This document shows positions 1-7,643 of a stretch of 40,501 bases of DNA, one piece after another. Under the pieces are notes generated by a model, which was not told where the DNA came from, searched no databases, and saw only the letters and a program-made list of their open reading frames with translations. The position numbers and the translations under genes are program-made. Source of the DNA: Anaerolineae bacterium (GTDB lineage Bacteria > Chloroflexota > Anaerolineae > 4572-78 > J111); contig JAGRCC010000066.1 in NCBI GenBank assembly GCA_020433785.1, forward strand, positions 1-40,501, read 5' to 3'. The stretch's first letter is position 1. Each line of letters opens with the position of its first letter.

Positions 1-130
1 TATTAATATAAGCTCAACTTAATTTAAACACAATTATAACATAATTCAAACGTTATTATTATCGACGTGAATTCAACTTCTGATATAATAAAGACAATTA
101 TTCATATTATTTATCCGATAATTTATTCCG

Positions 131-160
131 AAAAGGCCGGGGCAATCTCGGCCTTTTTTT
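131..160 (+). terminator. Intrinsic terminator
   Basis: A perfect 9-bp stem (131-139 aaaaggccg pairs with 149-157 cggcctttt) with a 9-nt loop runs into a T tract. This is a classic rho-independent terminator for a plus-strand gene whose body lies left of the window. Confidence 0.85.
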
Positions 161-276
161 GTCCCAAATTCTCATACAATTCACATGTGTTGTTTATGAT
201 TTTTACATGAATAGTGGCTATACTTTGGTATGTGTAAGGATAACCTTCACTAAATCAAAAACCTCCTCTCTCATGA

Positions 277-305
277 AAGTCAGGCCGGTCAAGCCTGGCT
301 TTTTC
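277..305 (+). terminator. Second intrinsic terminator
   Basis: A 9-bp stem with one G-U pair (277-285 with 293-301) is followed by a T-rich run. It lies about 120 nt beyond the first terminator, so either it backs the first one up or it ends a short transcript starting between the two. I found no convincing promoter between them. The remainder of 1-445 is AT-rich and I see no gene in it. Confidence 0.7.
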
Positions 306-445
306 ATTTTGGCTCGGTGCTGAACATTGATTTAAGGTACTTTTGGGTATTATTTACGGCTTTTTTAAGTACCTTTGCCTCTATATTTTTCTGACTCAAT
401 CCCATATAATTTTAATTATTCAAATTTTATTTTAAGAGAACTGCA

Positions 446-1237
446 ATGGACAACCGGTCTCAACAGATTGCCGAATTGGAAAAGATAATCTATAAAGCGT
501 TGGTTCCCGTAGTCAGAGCAACCCCGGGCCTCAACCTATCGTTTCGCGATGACGTTATTTTGATCAGTAATGAAAATTTACCCGATGTGGATACCACCCA
601 CGCTTGCCTGGTACAAACCTCGCCGGAACACGCGGATGCGCTGATCGCCGAAGTCGTCGATTATTTCAAAATGAGAAATCTACCGACCACTTTTTTTATC
701 TCAGCAGCCTGTACCCCGCCGGACATTAATCAGCGATTGCTCGCGGCCGGTTTTGTGCGTCAGCCGACCACGGAAGCGTGGTCGATTCTTAAAGGAATAC
801 AGCCGAATGATCATTACGTCACTGATCTGCGGGTGGAAAAGATCGATGAAGAGCTAGTGTTAACGTTTGCCGAAGTCATGTTGTCGGGCTGGGGACTGTC
901 GACTAACCTGGCCCCGTTGATGGCTCAAACGCTGCTGCCATCGGTGGCTGTACCGGAGGTAAATCACTTTCTGGGCTTTTTGAAGGGTGACCCCGTTGCC
1001 GCCTGTACTATCGTTTGTTATGGTCAATTCGGGCTGATGCGGGAGACAAGCGTTTTACCCGCTTACCAGGATAGTCGGGAAGGGTTCGCTTTAGAGACGA
1101 TCGCCATGGAGAATGTCAGGCAGCAGGGCGTAAAGACGCTCTTGTTACAAACCATGGCTGACCCCTCATCGGAAAGCCATTTCGCCGGACACGGCTTTAA
1201 AAGGGCTTTTTATAGAGCGATTTATACGCGTTCGTGA
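446..1237 (+). CDS. GNAT-like N-acetyltransferase domain protein
   Basis: The product is 263 residues. The C-terminal half (about 125-263) has the GNAT layout: a beta strand FLGFLKGDPVAAC, a strand-turn with SVLPAYQ, a helix carrying ETIAMENVRQQGVKTL, and the closing GHGFKRAFYRAIY, as in the LYxxxGFxxxxxxxxY ending of the fold. The N-terminal half may be a second, more diverged GNAT-like unit, which would fit the length. The acetyl-CoA pyrophosphate loop (usually R/Q-x-x-G-x-G/A) is poorly kept (YQDSREGF), so activity and substrate cannot be called. The ATG follows a weak purine-rich site (aagagaa). It stands alone, downstream of two terminators and before a repeat-bearing gap. Confidence 0.6.
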   Translation: MDNRSQQIAELEKIIYKALVPVVRATPGLNLSFRDDVILISNENLPDVDTTHACLVQTSPEHADALIAEVVDYFKMRNLPTTFFISAACTPPDINQRLLAAGFVRQPTTEAWSILKGIQPNDHYVTDLRVEKIDEELVLTFAEVMLSGWGLSTNLAPLMAQTLLPSVAVPEVNHFLGFLKGDPVAACTIVCYGQFGLMRETSVLPAYQDSREGFALETIAMENVRQQGVKTLLLQTMADPSSESHFAGHGFKRAFYRAIYTRS

Positions 1238-1506
1238 ATCCAATAAATTGGTTTAGATTCTTTGGCCCGAGGTAGCACCACCCCTAAGCCGCTCAGTCGC
1301 TCAAATAGATGAGACTGACCAATCTCTTTATATTCAGCCGTACGGTGAGTTTTGAAATCCGGTTGACTTCTACTCTATCCTCAAATATACTTGAATTTAT
1401 CACGTTGCACATTTTACCTGAAATTAAGCAACTCTAAGCTAGATCGCAACGTGGATCAGACCACTCAAAAGACATCAACCTCTTGTAATTAAAATTGGTA
1501 ACCTAG

Positions 1507-1645
1507 GTAGGTTGGGTTGAGCCGGAAGTCATGTCCTTTGGGGGCTAGGGGAGGGTTTCATTCTCTGTTTTGTCCCCTGAATTTGTGGCGAACCCCCACC
1601 AATGGAAAAACGACCTCTCAAATTGACCTATTCAATCCAACCTAC
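1507..1645. repeat. Short element with inverted ends (MITE-like)
   Basis: Left end gtaggttgggttga (1507-1520) and right end tcaatccaacctac (1632-1645) are inverted copies with one mismatch in 14, enclosing 111 bp. The first 34 bp recur at the right edge of the window (40468-40501) with seven or so differences, so this is a dispersed element. A 62-codon open frame at 1602-1790 starts inside it but has no family features or ribosome site. No clear target-site duplication is visible. The rest of the 1238-1865 gap holds no gene I can support. Confidence 0.7.
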
Positions 1646-1865
1646 GCCAGATAATTTATTTCACATCCTTTTATCATTTGGTGGGCAATGCTCATCGTTG
1701 AAAAACAATTTTAGTTCGTTGGTGGCACCATTGAGACGTAGCATCAATTGGTGTGATATAACGGTTATATCTTTTTGGTCGTTTCATTAGCTCGGACGTT
1801 GGGCCGGGTGGCTATTTACAGGCTGGTTATGGTAACGCTTCAAAATTCACAGAAAGGATTAGGCT

Positions 1866-3407
1866 ATGGCAATAAAAACCTTGCGAAAAGCAGTTGATGT
1901 GGCCTCGCAAGTATTGGAGGAAAACGAGTTTCAGATCGATCCCAAGGATTTCTTTTCGGCTCAAGAGCGAACCGGCTCGATGGGTACGCAAATTGCCCAA
2001 TTTACGACGTCGCTGTCGGAAGCAGCCCAGATCTTAAATAGTAGTCGAGCGCAGGAGAACGAGCAGGGTGGGTACACCAATGTCATTTCACCGGTGGTGA
2101 TGCCCAAAGAGACCCGCTCTTATCGCTGGCTTTTGGTGGCGTTTATCGCGGCTATTGTCGGGGTGGTTGGCCTGGCCTTTACGGTGGTTCTACCAGGGCC
2201 GGCTTTTCTGGGACCGTTCGGTCTGCCGTACTGGATCGTCTGGCTGGGCTATATTGGGCTAAGCATCTGGAAGAACAGTTTTGTGATGATCCCCGATGGC
2301 TGCCAGGCGCTAATCACCAAATATCAGAAAGTAGAAGAAATTGTAGGACCGGGTCGAAAAGTGCTGCTGCACCCTATGAAACGGGTGAGCTACATTGTTA
2401 ACACGACCAAAGAATATCCTTACAATGCCCCTATTCGCCAGGCGCCGACCCAAGAACGGGTTGAAGCGTCGGTCGATCTCTTCTTACAATTTCGCATTGA
2501 AAACCCCAGCGATTTTATCTTTACACTGGGGGGCGCCAAGGGGTTTTCCGAAAAGCTGCATAATGCCATCAGTGAAGTGACCCGTGCTCTGATTTACGAG
2601 CAAAAGGCCGAGGATATTTATGATTTGGTTGGCGAGAGTACCCACGATCTGTTGGAAAACCTAAATCGGCAGTTTCTGCCGGCAGTGCGCTTTGTTAACG
2701 CCAATATCACTCACGCCGAACCATCGAGCCAGGAGTACCGCATGGATTTGGCCGCGGCTGAAGTAATTAAAGTCACTAAGGAAGCCTACACCTATCAGTA
2801 TGAACTTCAACTCCGTAAAGAACAAGATGAAGGGGAACTGAACAAAGAACTGGCCTCGCTGCGTGAACAACTTTCGGAGATTCGAGCGGAAATTGCCACG
2901 TATCAGGCCCAAATCGATACGGCTAAAGAAAAGGCGGTCAACCGCTCCAACGCCTACGCCCAACAGCTGCTCATCGAGGCCGAAAGTGAGGCCAAAGCCA
3001 ACGCTGCTTTGTTAGAGGCTCAAGCTTTGGATATCAAGCTATTGAACAGCGCCCGTTACCCGGAAATTTTGGAGTATCGCTTCCGTAAAGAAACTCTCAA
3101 TAAGCTGGAAGAGGTGGCCGATAAGTTACCGCAGGTGATCAACGTTGGGCCGGCGGAGAGCAATGACATCAATTTTATGACCATCGCTCGCAAAATGTTG
3201 GGCGTAAAAGATAGCGCTCTTTACTCAGCGGATGAAATCGAAGCGATTCGCCGTAAAGTAAACGACGTCAAAGCCCGGATCGAGCAGCGGGCTGCCCAAA
3301 TTGAAACCCTTAGGGGCGATACAGGCAGTGAGCCAAAAGGGTTTCAAGAAAAAGTAGCCGCCTTAGTGCCGGATGAACAAGAATTGATCTCAGGAGGAAT
3401 CAACTAA
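1866..3407 (+). CDS. SPFH/band-7 membrane protein, first of a pair
   Basis: A 513-residue protein. Two hydrophobic segments (about 88-109 and 112-135) are followed by an SPFH/band-7 domain (about 138-300; GPGRKVLLHPMKRVSYIVNT near its start) and a charged coiled coil (about 300-385) ending in the Ala/Glu-rich EAESEAKANAALLEAQA that is typical of flotillin- and HflK-like proteins. SPFH proteins form large membrane-associated rings that organise membrane domains or control proteases. The start is supported by aaagga 8 nt upstream. Its stop codon overlaps the ATG of the next gene by one base (TAATG), so the two are translationally coupled. No FtsH or NfeD partner is in the window, so the cellular job is open. 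Confidence 0.85.
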   Translation: MAIKTLRKAVDVASQVLEENEFQIDPKDFFSAQERTGSMGTQIAQFTTSLSEAAQILNSSRAQENEQGGYTNVISPVVMPKETRSYRWLLVAFIAAIVGVVGLAFTVVLPGPAFLGPFGLPYWIVWLGYIGLSIWKNSFVMIPDGCQALITKYQKVEEIVGPGRKVLLHPMKRVSYIVNTTKEYPYNAPIRQAPTQERVEASVDLFLQFRIENPSDFIFTLGGAKGFSEKLHNAISEVTRALIYEQKAEDIYDLVGESTHDLLENLNRQFLPAVRFVNANITHAEPSSQEYRMDLAAAEVIKVTKEAYTYQYELQLRKEQDEGELNKELASLREQLSEIRAEIATYQAQIDTAKEKAVNRSNAYAQQLLIEAESEAKANAALLEAQALDIKLLNSARYPEILEYRFRKETLNKLEEVADKLPQVINVGPAESNDINFMTIARKMLGVKDSALYSADEIEAIRRKVNDVKARIEQRAAQIETLRGDTGSEPKGFQEKVAALVPDEQELISGGIN

Positions 3408-4696
3408 TGACCATGCAACAACAAGGATTTTCAAAAGTCAAAGAAGTGGTCACAACCTGGAACAATGTCCGCCAACTGCTCCGATCAGGCGAGGGGGGGC
3501 ATCTGGTGCCGGTGGTTATTCCCAAGAGCAAACAAGGTTACGGCTGGCTGTTTTGGTTTGCTCTGGCGATGTGGATCGGGTTATCCCTGTTTCTCATTGG
3601 GTTTTCGACGACCGCATTCTTTTCCTTTTTAGGCGTAGTAGCTGCCCTATTTTTTATGGCGGTGGCCGGGTTCACTCTCTGGCAGAATGCTAAGGTTGAA
3701 ATTGAGGAAGGAACTACCGGCATCTACTCCAGCTACGGTAAAATCGAGGGTACGCTCAGCCCCGGGCGAAATTTTTTGTGGAAACCGTGGGAGAAGGTGG
3801 AGTACATCGTTGATACCTCAACCGAAATTCCCTACACTGCGCCGGTGCTGGCGTCGCCGACTCAAGAAAACGTACCACTCAAGTCGATTGAGTTTTTCCT
3901 GAAATTTAGGATCATCGATCCGGTCAAGTTTGTACGGACCATTGGCGCCACCAACTTTGACACGGTGTTGAGCAGCGCCGTACAAGATGCCATCCGGCGT
4001 CGCACCCGAAAAATTGAAACGGCCAAAGCTTATGATTTGCGCGGCAGCAATGTTGAGGACATGCAAGCCTATCTCAACCAGCAGATGGAACGGTACGGCG
4101 TGCGCATCTTAGGGGCTAACATCCCCGATGTTCAACTGCCGGATCAATATCGGGAAAACTTGGCCACGCGTGAGCGGGTAGCCAAAGAACTGGCCGCGTA
4201 TGAGAAAGAGTGGGAACTGATCCGCAAGCGTCGCAAAGATACTATTTTGATGGAAATTGAGCGGGCTAAAAAGGAACGGGATGAGAAGGTCATTGCCGTT
4301 AAAGAAGCGCTCAACCGGGCGCGGCAGGAAGTGGCCCAGATGCTGCAAGAAAAAGAGACTGAGGCGGAGAAAATTCGGCTGGAGATTGAAGCCAAAGGTA
4401 AAGCTGAACTCAAGGCTGCCGAAAACGAAGCCCGGGCTTTGATGAGTTTGGGCCAATCCTACCAGGATAACCAGGCTGTGCTCAAGTACCAACTCGAAAT
4501 GCAGGCGCTCGATGTGTCTGAGCGGTTGATGGAAAGTGCGCCACGTCCGCTCATCGTTAACAGTCAAGGCGAGGCCGGTTCCTCGCCGCTGTCCACGCTG
4601 CTGCTGGCTCAAATTTTGCCCGGTATGCTGAAGCCGTCCCAGGCAAACGGGCATCACATCGATATGCCCGGTTGGATCGGCAAACCTGAGGAATAA
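3407..4696 (+). CDS. SPFH/band-7 membrane protein, second of a pair
   Basis: A 429-residue protein built on the same plan as its upstream neighbour: two membrane segments (about 46-66 and 69-92), SPFH domain (about 97-250; LSPGRNFLWKPWEKVEYIVD near its start) and a long charged coiled coil (about 230-350) with the EAKGKAELKAAENEARAL signature. The shared layout and coupled reading frames suggest the products assemble together, as HflK with HflC or paired prohibitins do, and that the pair arose by duplication. The C-terminal tail (PGMLKPSQANGHH) is polar. A strong terminator lies 25 nt after the stop, making this a two-gene unit. Confidence 0.85.
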   Translation: MTMQQQGFSKVKEVVTTWNNVRQLLRSGEGGHLVPVVIPKSKQGYGWLFWFALAMWIGLSLFLIGFSTTAFFSFLGVVAALFFMAVAGFTLWQNAKVEIEEGTTGIYSSYGKIEGTLSPGRNFLWKPWEKVEYIVDTSTEIPYTAPVLASPTQENVPLKSIEFFLKFRIIDPVKFVRTIGATNFDTVLSSAVQDAIRRRTRKIETAKAYDLRGSNVEDMQAYLNQQMERYGVRILGANIPDVQLPDQYRENLATRERVAKELAAYEKEWELIRKRRKDTILMEIERAKKERDEKVIAVKEALNRARQEVAQMLQEKETEAEKIRLEIEAKGKAELKAAENEARALMSLGQSYQDNQAVLKYQLEMQALDVSERLMESAPRPLIVNSQGEAGSSPLSTLLLAQILPGMLKPSQANGHHIDMPGWIGKPEE

Positions 4697-4721
4697 GCCG
4701 TATTTACCCATTCAACCCTTC

Positions 4722-4757
4722 ATCTCGCGCCGGGGCAAATCACCGGCGCGAGATTTT
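4722..4757 (+). terminator. Intrinsic terminator of the SPFH operon
   Basis: A perfect 12-bp GC-rich stem (4722-4733 atctcgcgccgg with 4743-4754 ccggcgcgagat), 9-nt loop, then tttgtt. It closes the two-gene SPFH transcription unit. Confidence 0.9.
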
Positions 4758-4844
4758 GTTATTAATATTCATCCATCATGCAATTTGAAAGTCATCAAAC
4801 GCTATAAACCCCAATTCGAATGAGCTGGAACCAAAAAGGTTTTT

Positions 4845-4915
4845 AGACAGGATTAACAAGATTTACAAGATTCTTGAACTTCATCTTAATTCTGTTAATC
4901 TTGTAAATCGTGTCT
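4845..4915. repeat. Imperfect palindrome made of gattaacaag/gatttacaag words
   Basis: Left arm 4845-4872 and right arm 4888-4915 match as inverted copies at 23 of 28 positions. The arm itself consists of two variants of one word (gattaacaa, gatttacaa). A half copy without its partner arm occurs at 24847-24876. The rest of the 384-bp gap (4697-5080) shows no gene. Confidence 0.65.
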
Positions 4916-5080
4916 AATTTTCTAGCCCAAAATGCAAGAGGCTGATTGCGAAGATACTACAAATTCCGCAACCTTGATTAACTCAATGAACTCCAAAAAC
5001 TCCACAAACTCACTGATCGTCACGAACTCGCCGTCTAAAATTTGTGTTGTCAAAGCGTTACTTGTATTATTTTAAGTCAA

Positions 5081-5854
5081 ATGAAGCGGCCAACCCTTGC
5101 CAGCAGACTCAAACTTAGAGAACGGCCCGCTGGTCGCAGCCCGGTTATGTTTCAAACGTGGCAAGACTTGCTCTTTTTACATTGGGAATATGACGTCGAT
5201 GTCATCCAGCAAACGCTTCCACCGGGTTTGTATGTCGATACATTTGAGGATCGAGCCTATCTGGGGATTGTCCCTTTTTTTATGAAGCATGTACGCCCAC
5301 GATTCTGCCCCAGCGTGCCGGGTGTTTCAAATTTTATGGAAACGAACCTGCGTACTTATGTTTTTGATGAGCAAGGCGTCGCCGGAGTATGGTTTTATTC
5401 GTTGGACGCCAACCAATGGCTGGCCGTCAAACTGGCGCGAACCTTTTTCAAACTGCCCTATTTTTATGCAGCTATGCATGAACAGCGCGATCAAACAGGC
5501 CAAGCTATAACCTACGATGTTGGGCGTTATGGTGTAGACAAAACCCTTCACTCGCGGTTTAGCTACCAAAACACCGGGGCGAGCCGGCAGGCACAGCCGG
5601 GCACGCTAGAGTTTTTTCTGGTCGAGCGCTATATTTTATTCACTTACTCACCTCAAACCCGGTCTTTGTCAACGGGTCAGGTTTATCATACCCCTTACCC
5701 TATTGTTGAAGCTAACATTTCGGCGTGGGATAGCCATTTACTGGAAATTGATGGATTCAACCCACCCTTGCGTACCCCCGATCATATTTTGATGTCGCCT
5801 GGCGTAAACGTCGATATTTTTGCTCTGGTCGGGGTATCATCATCAGCGTTTTAA
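5081..5854 (+). CDS. DUF2071 (YqjF-like) protein
   Basis: A 257-residue protein recognised as DUF2071/COG3361 by its layout: an opening TWQDLLFLHWEYD, then the P-x-G-L-xxDTFxxxAYLGIVPFFM strand pair, and the NLRTYVFDEQGVAGVWFYSLDAN segment that is the family hallmark. The biochemical function of the family is not established; it has an acetoacetate-decarboxylase-like fold by family knowledge. I chose the ATG at 5081 over an upstream in-frame start at 5042 because the family begins just before WQDLLFLHW. The upstream ribosome site is weak in either case. It is a single gene with no obvious partner. Confidence 0.75.
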   Translation: MKRPTLASRLKLRERPAGRSPVMFQTWQDLLFLHWEYDVDVIQQTLPPGLYVDTFEDRAYLGIVPFFMKHVRPRFCPSVPGVSNFMETNLRTYVFDEQGVAGVWFYSLDANQWLAVKLARTFFKLPYFYAAMHEQRDQTGQAITYDVGRYGVDKTLHSRFSYQNTGASRQAQPGTLEFFLVERYILFTYSPQTRSLSTGQVYHTPYPIVEANISAWDSHLLEIDGFNPPLRTPDHILMSPGVNVDIFALVGVSSSAF

Positions 5855-6014
5855 ATTCTAACTTTCTTTTAACTTACTTCCTACAGAGTTCCCACGGTTA
5901 TATATTAAGATGTAGGACGTATTTGTTAATGCCTCATTTAATAATTGTCTTATAAATTATTCTCACCTGAACGATAGATACTGTTGTAAAATTTTTTAAG
6001 GAGTAACTTTTCCT

Positions 6015-7406
6015 ATGGCAAACATTCTCTGTATTGGGGCAGGCTATGTCGGCGGCCCGACAATGTCGGTCATCGCCAAGAATTGCCCCGAACACCGTGT
6101 TACCGTTGTTGATATCAACGAAGAACGTATCAATGCCTGGCAGTCTGATAACCTGCCCATTTATGAACCCGGTTTGGATGAAGTGGTCAAAGCCGCTCGC
6201 GGCCGTAATCTGTTCTTTTCAACCGACGTTAATCGCCACATCGCCGAAGCGGATATTATTTTTGTAAGCGTCAACACCCCAACCAAAACCTTTGGTCAGG
6301 GCGCCGGCAAAGCGGCCGATCTACAATACTGGGAAAAAACCGCCCGGCAAATTCTGGAGCATTCCGATCGCGCCAAAATAGTAGTGGAAAAAAGCACCTT
6401 GCCGGTGCGTACAGCGGCCGCTATGGAGCGCATCCTCAACTCCAACGGCATCAAATTCGATGTGTTATCGAACCCCGAATTTCTGGCGGAAGGAACCGCT
6501 ATCGAAGATATGAATAGCCCCGACCGGGTCTTAATCGGCGGGCGCGAAACCCCATCCGGCCAAAAAGCGGTGCAAGCCCTGGTTGATATTTACGCCCATT
6601 GGGTGCCGCGCGATCGCATTATCACGACCAACCTTTGGTCTAGCGAATTGTCCAAACTGGTCGCGAACGCCTTTTTGGCCCAACGCGTGTCTTCGATCAA
6701 CGCCATTGCCAATCTGTGCGAAAAAACCGAGGCCGACGTCAACGAAGTAGCCTACGCCATCGGGCTCGACAGCCGGATCGGTTCGCGCTTTTTGCGAGCC
6801 AGTGTGGGGTTTGGCGGCTCTTGTTTCAAGAAAGATATTTTAAACTTAGTTTACTTATGTGAATATTACAACTTGCCCGAAGTAGCGGCCTACTGGGAGC
6901 AAGTGGTAACGATGAACCAATACCAGCAGTTGCGCTTTGTCTCGCGCATGGTGTCCTCGATGTTCAATACCGTAGCCGGCAAGCGAATTGCTTTGTTTGG
7001 GGTGGCCTTCAAAGCCAACACCGGTGATACACGCGAGTCGCCCGCGTTGAATGTGTGCCGCACCCTACTGGAAGAGCGCGCCAACGTCGTGCTGACCGAT
7101 CCGTACGCGCTGGATAACGCTCGCCATTACGAACTGGCCGACGTGGCCGACCGGATTGAGTTTGAGCCGGATGTTTATAAGGCCGCCAAGGGGGCGCATG
7201 CCATTGCCATCATGACTGAGTGGGATCAATACGCCAAACTGGATTACGAACGCATCTTCAACTCCATGATAAAACCTGCTTTCATTTTTGATGGGCGTAA
7301 TATCTTAAACCATCGAGAATTACACCAGATGGGTTTTAACGTGTATGCCATCGGCAAACCGCCGTTGACAAATTTCCCCGCTGATACGTTTGAGTTCGAC
7401 GAATAA
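6015..7406 (+). CDS. ugd: UDP-glucose 6-dehydrogenase, eukaryote-like
   Basis: A 463-residue NAD-dependent enzyme that oxidises UDP-glucose to UDP-glucuronate, a precursor of acidic polysaccharides. The Rossmann motif is [16 protein letters not shown] (about 5-20), followed by [12 protein letters not shown]. The catalytic cysteine is Cys270 in [10 protein letters not shown]. The central [12 protein letters not shown] and the C-terminal [20 protein letters not shown] complete the three-domain fold. Long runs ([41 protein letters not shown]) read like the animal and plant enzymes rather than the shorter Ugd common in bacteria. Start is supported by aaggag 11 nt upstream. A terminator follows. 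No glycosyltransferase genes adjoin it. Confidence 0.95.
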   Translation: MANILCIGAGYVGGPTMSVIAKNCPEHRVTVVDINEERINAWQSDNLPIYEPGLDEVVKAARGRNLFFSTDVNRHIAEADIIFVSVNTPTKTFGQGAGKAADLQYWEKTARQILEHSDRAKIVVEKSTLPVRTAAAMERILNSNGIKFDVLSNPEFLAEGTAIEDMNSPDRVLIGGRETPSGQKAVQALVDIYAHWVPRDRIITTNLWSSELSKLVANAFLAQRVSSINAIANLCEKTEADVNEVAYAIGLDSRIGSRFLRASVGFGGSCFKKDILNLVYLCEYYNLPEVAAYWEQVVTMNQYQQLRFVSRMVSSMFNTVAGKRIALFGVAFKANTGDTRESPALNVCRTLLEERANVVLTDPYALDNARHYELADVADRIEFEPDVYKAAKGAHAIAIMTEWDQYAKLDYERIFNSMIKPAFIFDGRNILNHRELHQMGFNVYAIGKPPLTNFPADTFEFDE

Positions 7407-7440
7407 ATCTCCTCTGACGAAAAATAGCCTGCAACTTCAA

Positions 7441-7473
7441 AAAAACTCTCGTCAATCCCCGACGAGAGTTTTT
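7441..7473 (+). terminator. Intrinsic terminator of ugd
   Basis: A perfect 13-bp stem (7441-7453 with 7461-7473) with a 7-nt loop. The descending arm ends in T5, which doubles as the U tract. It lies 34 nt after the ugd stop codon. Confidence 0.9.
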
Positions 7474-7500
7474 CATTTAAACCTATTTATTTAGCAGACA

Positions 7501-7534
7501 AGGTAATTGGCCTTTTACTAGGGGCCAATTACCT
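7501..7534. promoter_or_regulatory. Perfect 12-bp inverted repeat, possible operator
   Basis: aggtaattggcc (7501-7512) and ggccaattacct (7523-7534) are exact inverted copies with a 10-nt spacer and no T tract on either side, so this is not a simple terminator. It lies upstream of the peptidase-hydrolase gene. A second inverted repeat with the same taattggc core lies upstream of the TorD-family gene (12437-12480). Confidence 0.5.
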
Positions 7535-7643
7535 AAATAAACATCCTTTAAACGTTAAAATTAGTAGCTCTTTACCGATTTTAAAGCTATACTGTTTAAA
7601 GTTTGAACGTATGTAACCTATGCCATCAGAGGAGGATATCATT

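Noticed and set aside
1602..1790. 62-codon frame starting inside the inverted-end element
   Set aside because: No ribosome site or domain; it crosses the element boundary.
1866..4696. Naming the SPFH pair hflK and hflC
   Set aside because: Each has two N-terminal membrane helices, and no ftsH or hflX context is present; only the SPFH class is supported.
4109..4711. Minus-strand frame of 200 codons across the second SPFH gene
   Set aside because: Antisense shadow of a well-supported gene, with no family features.
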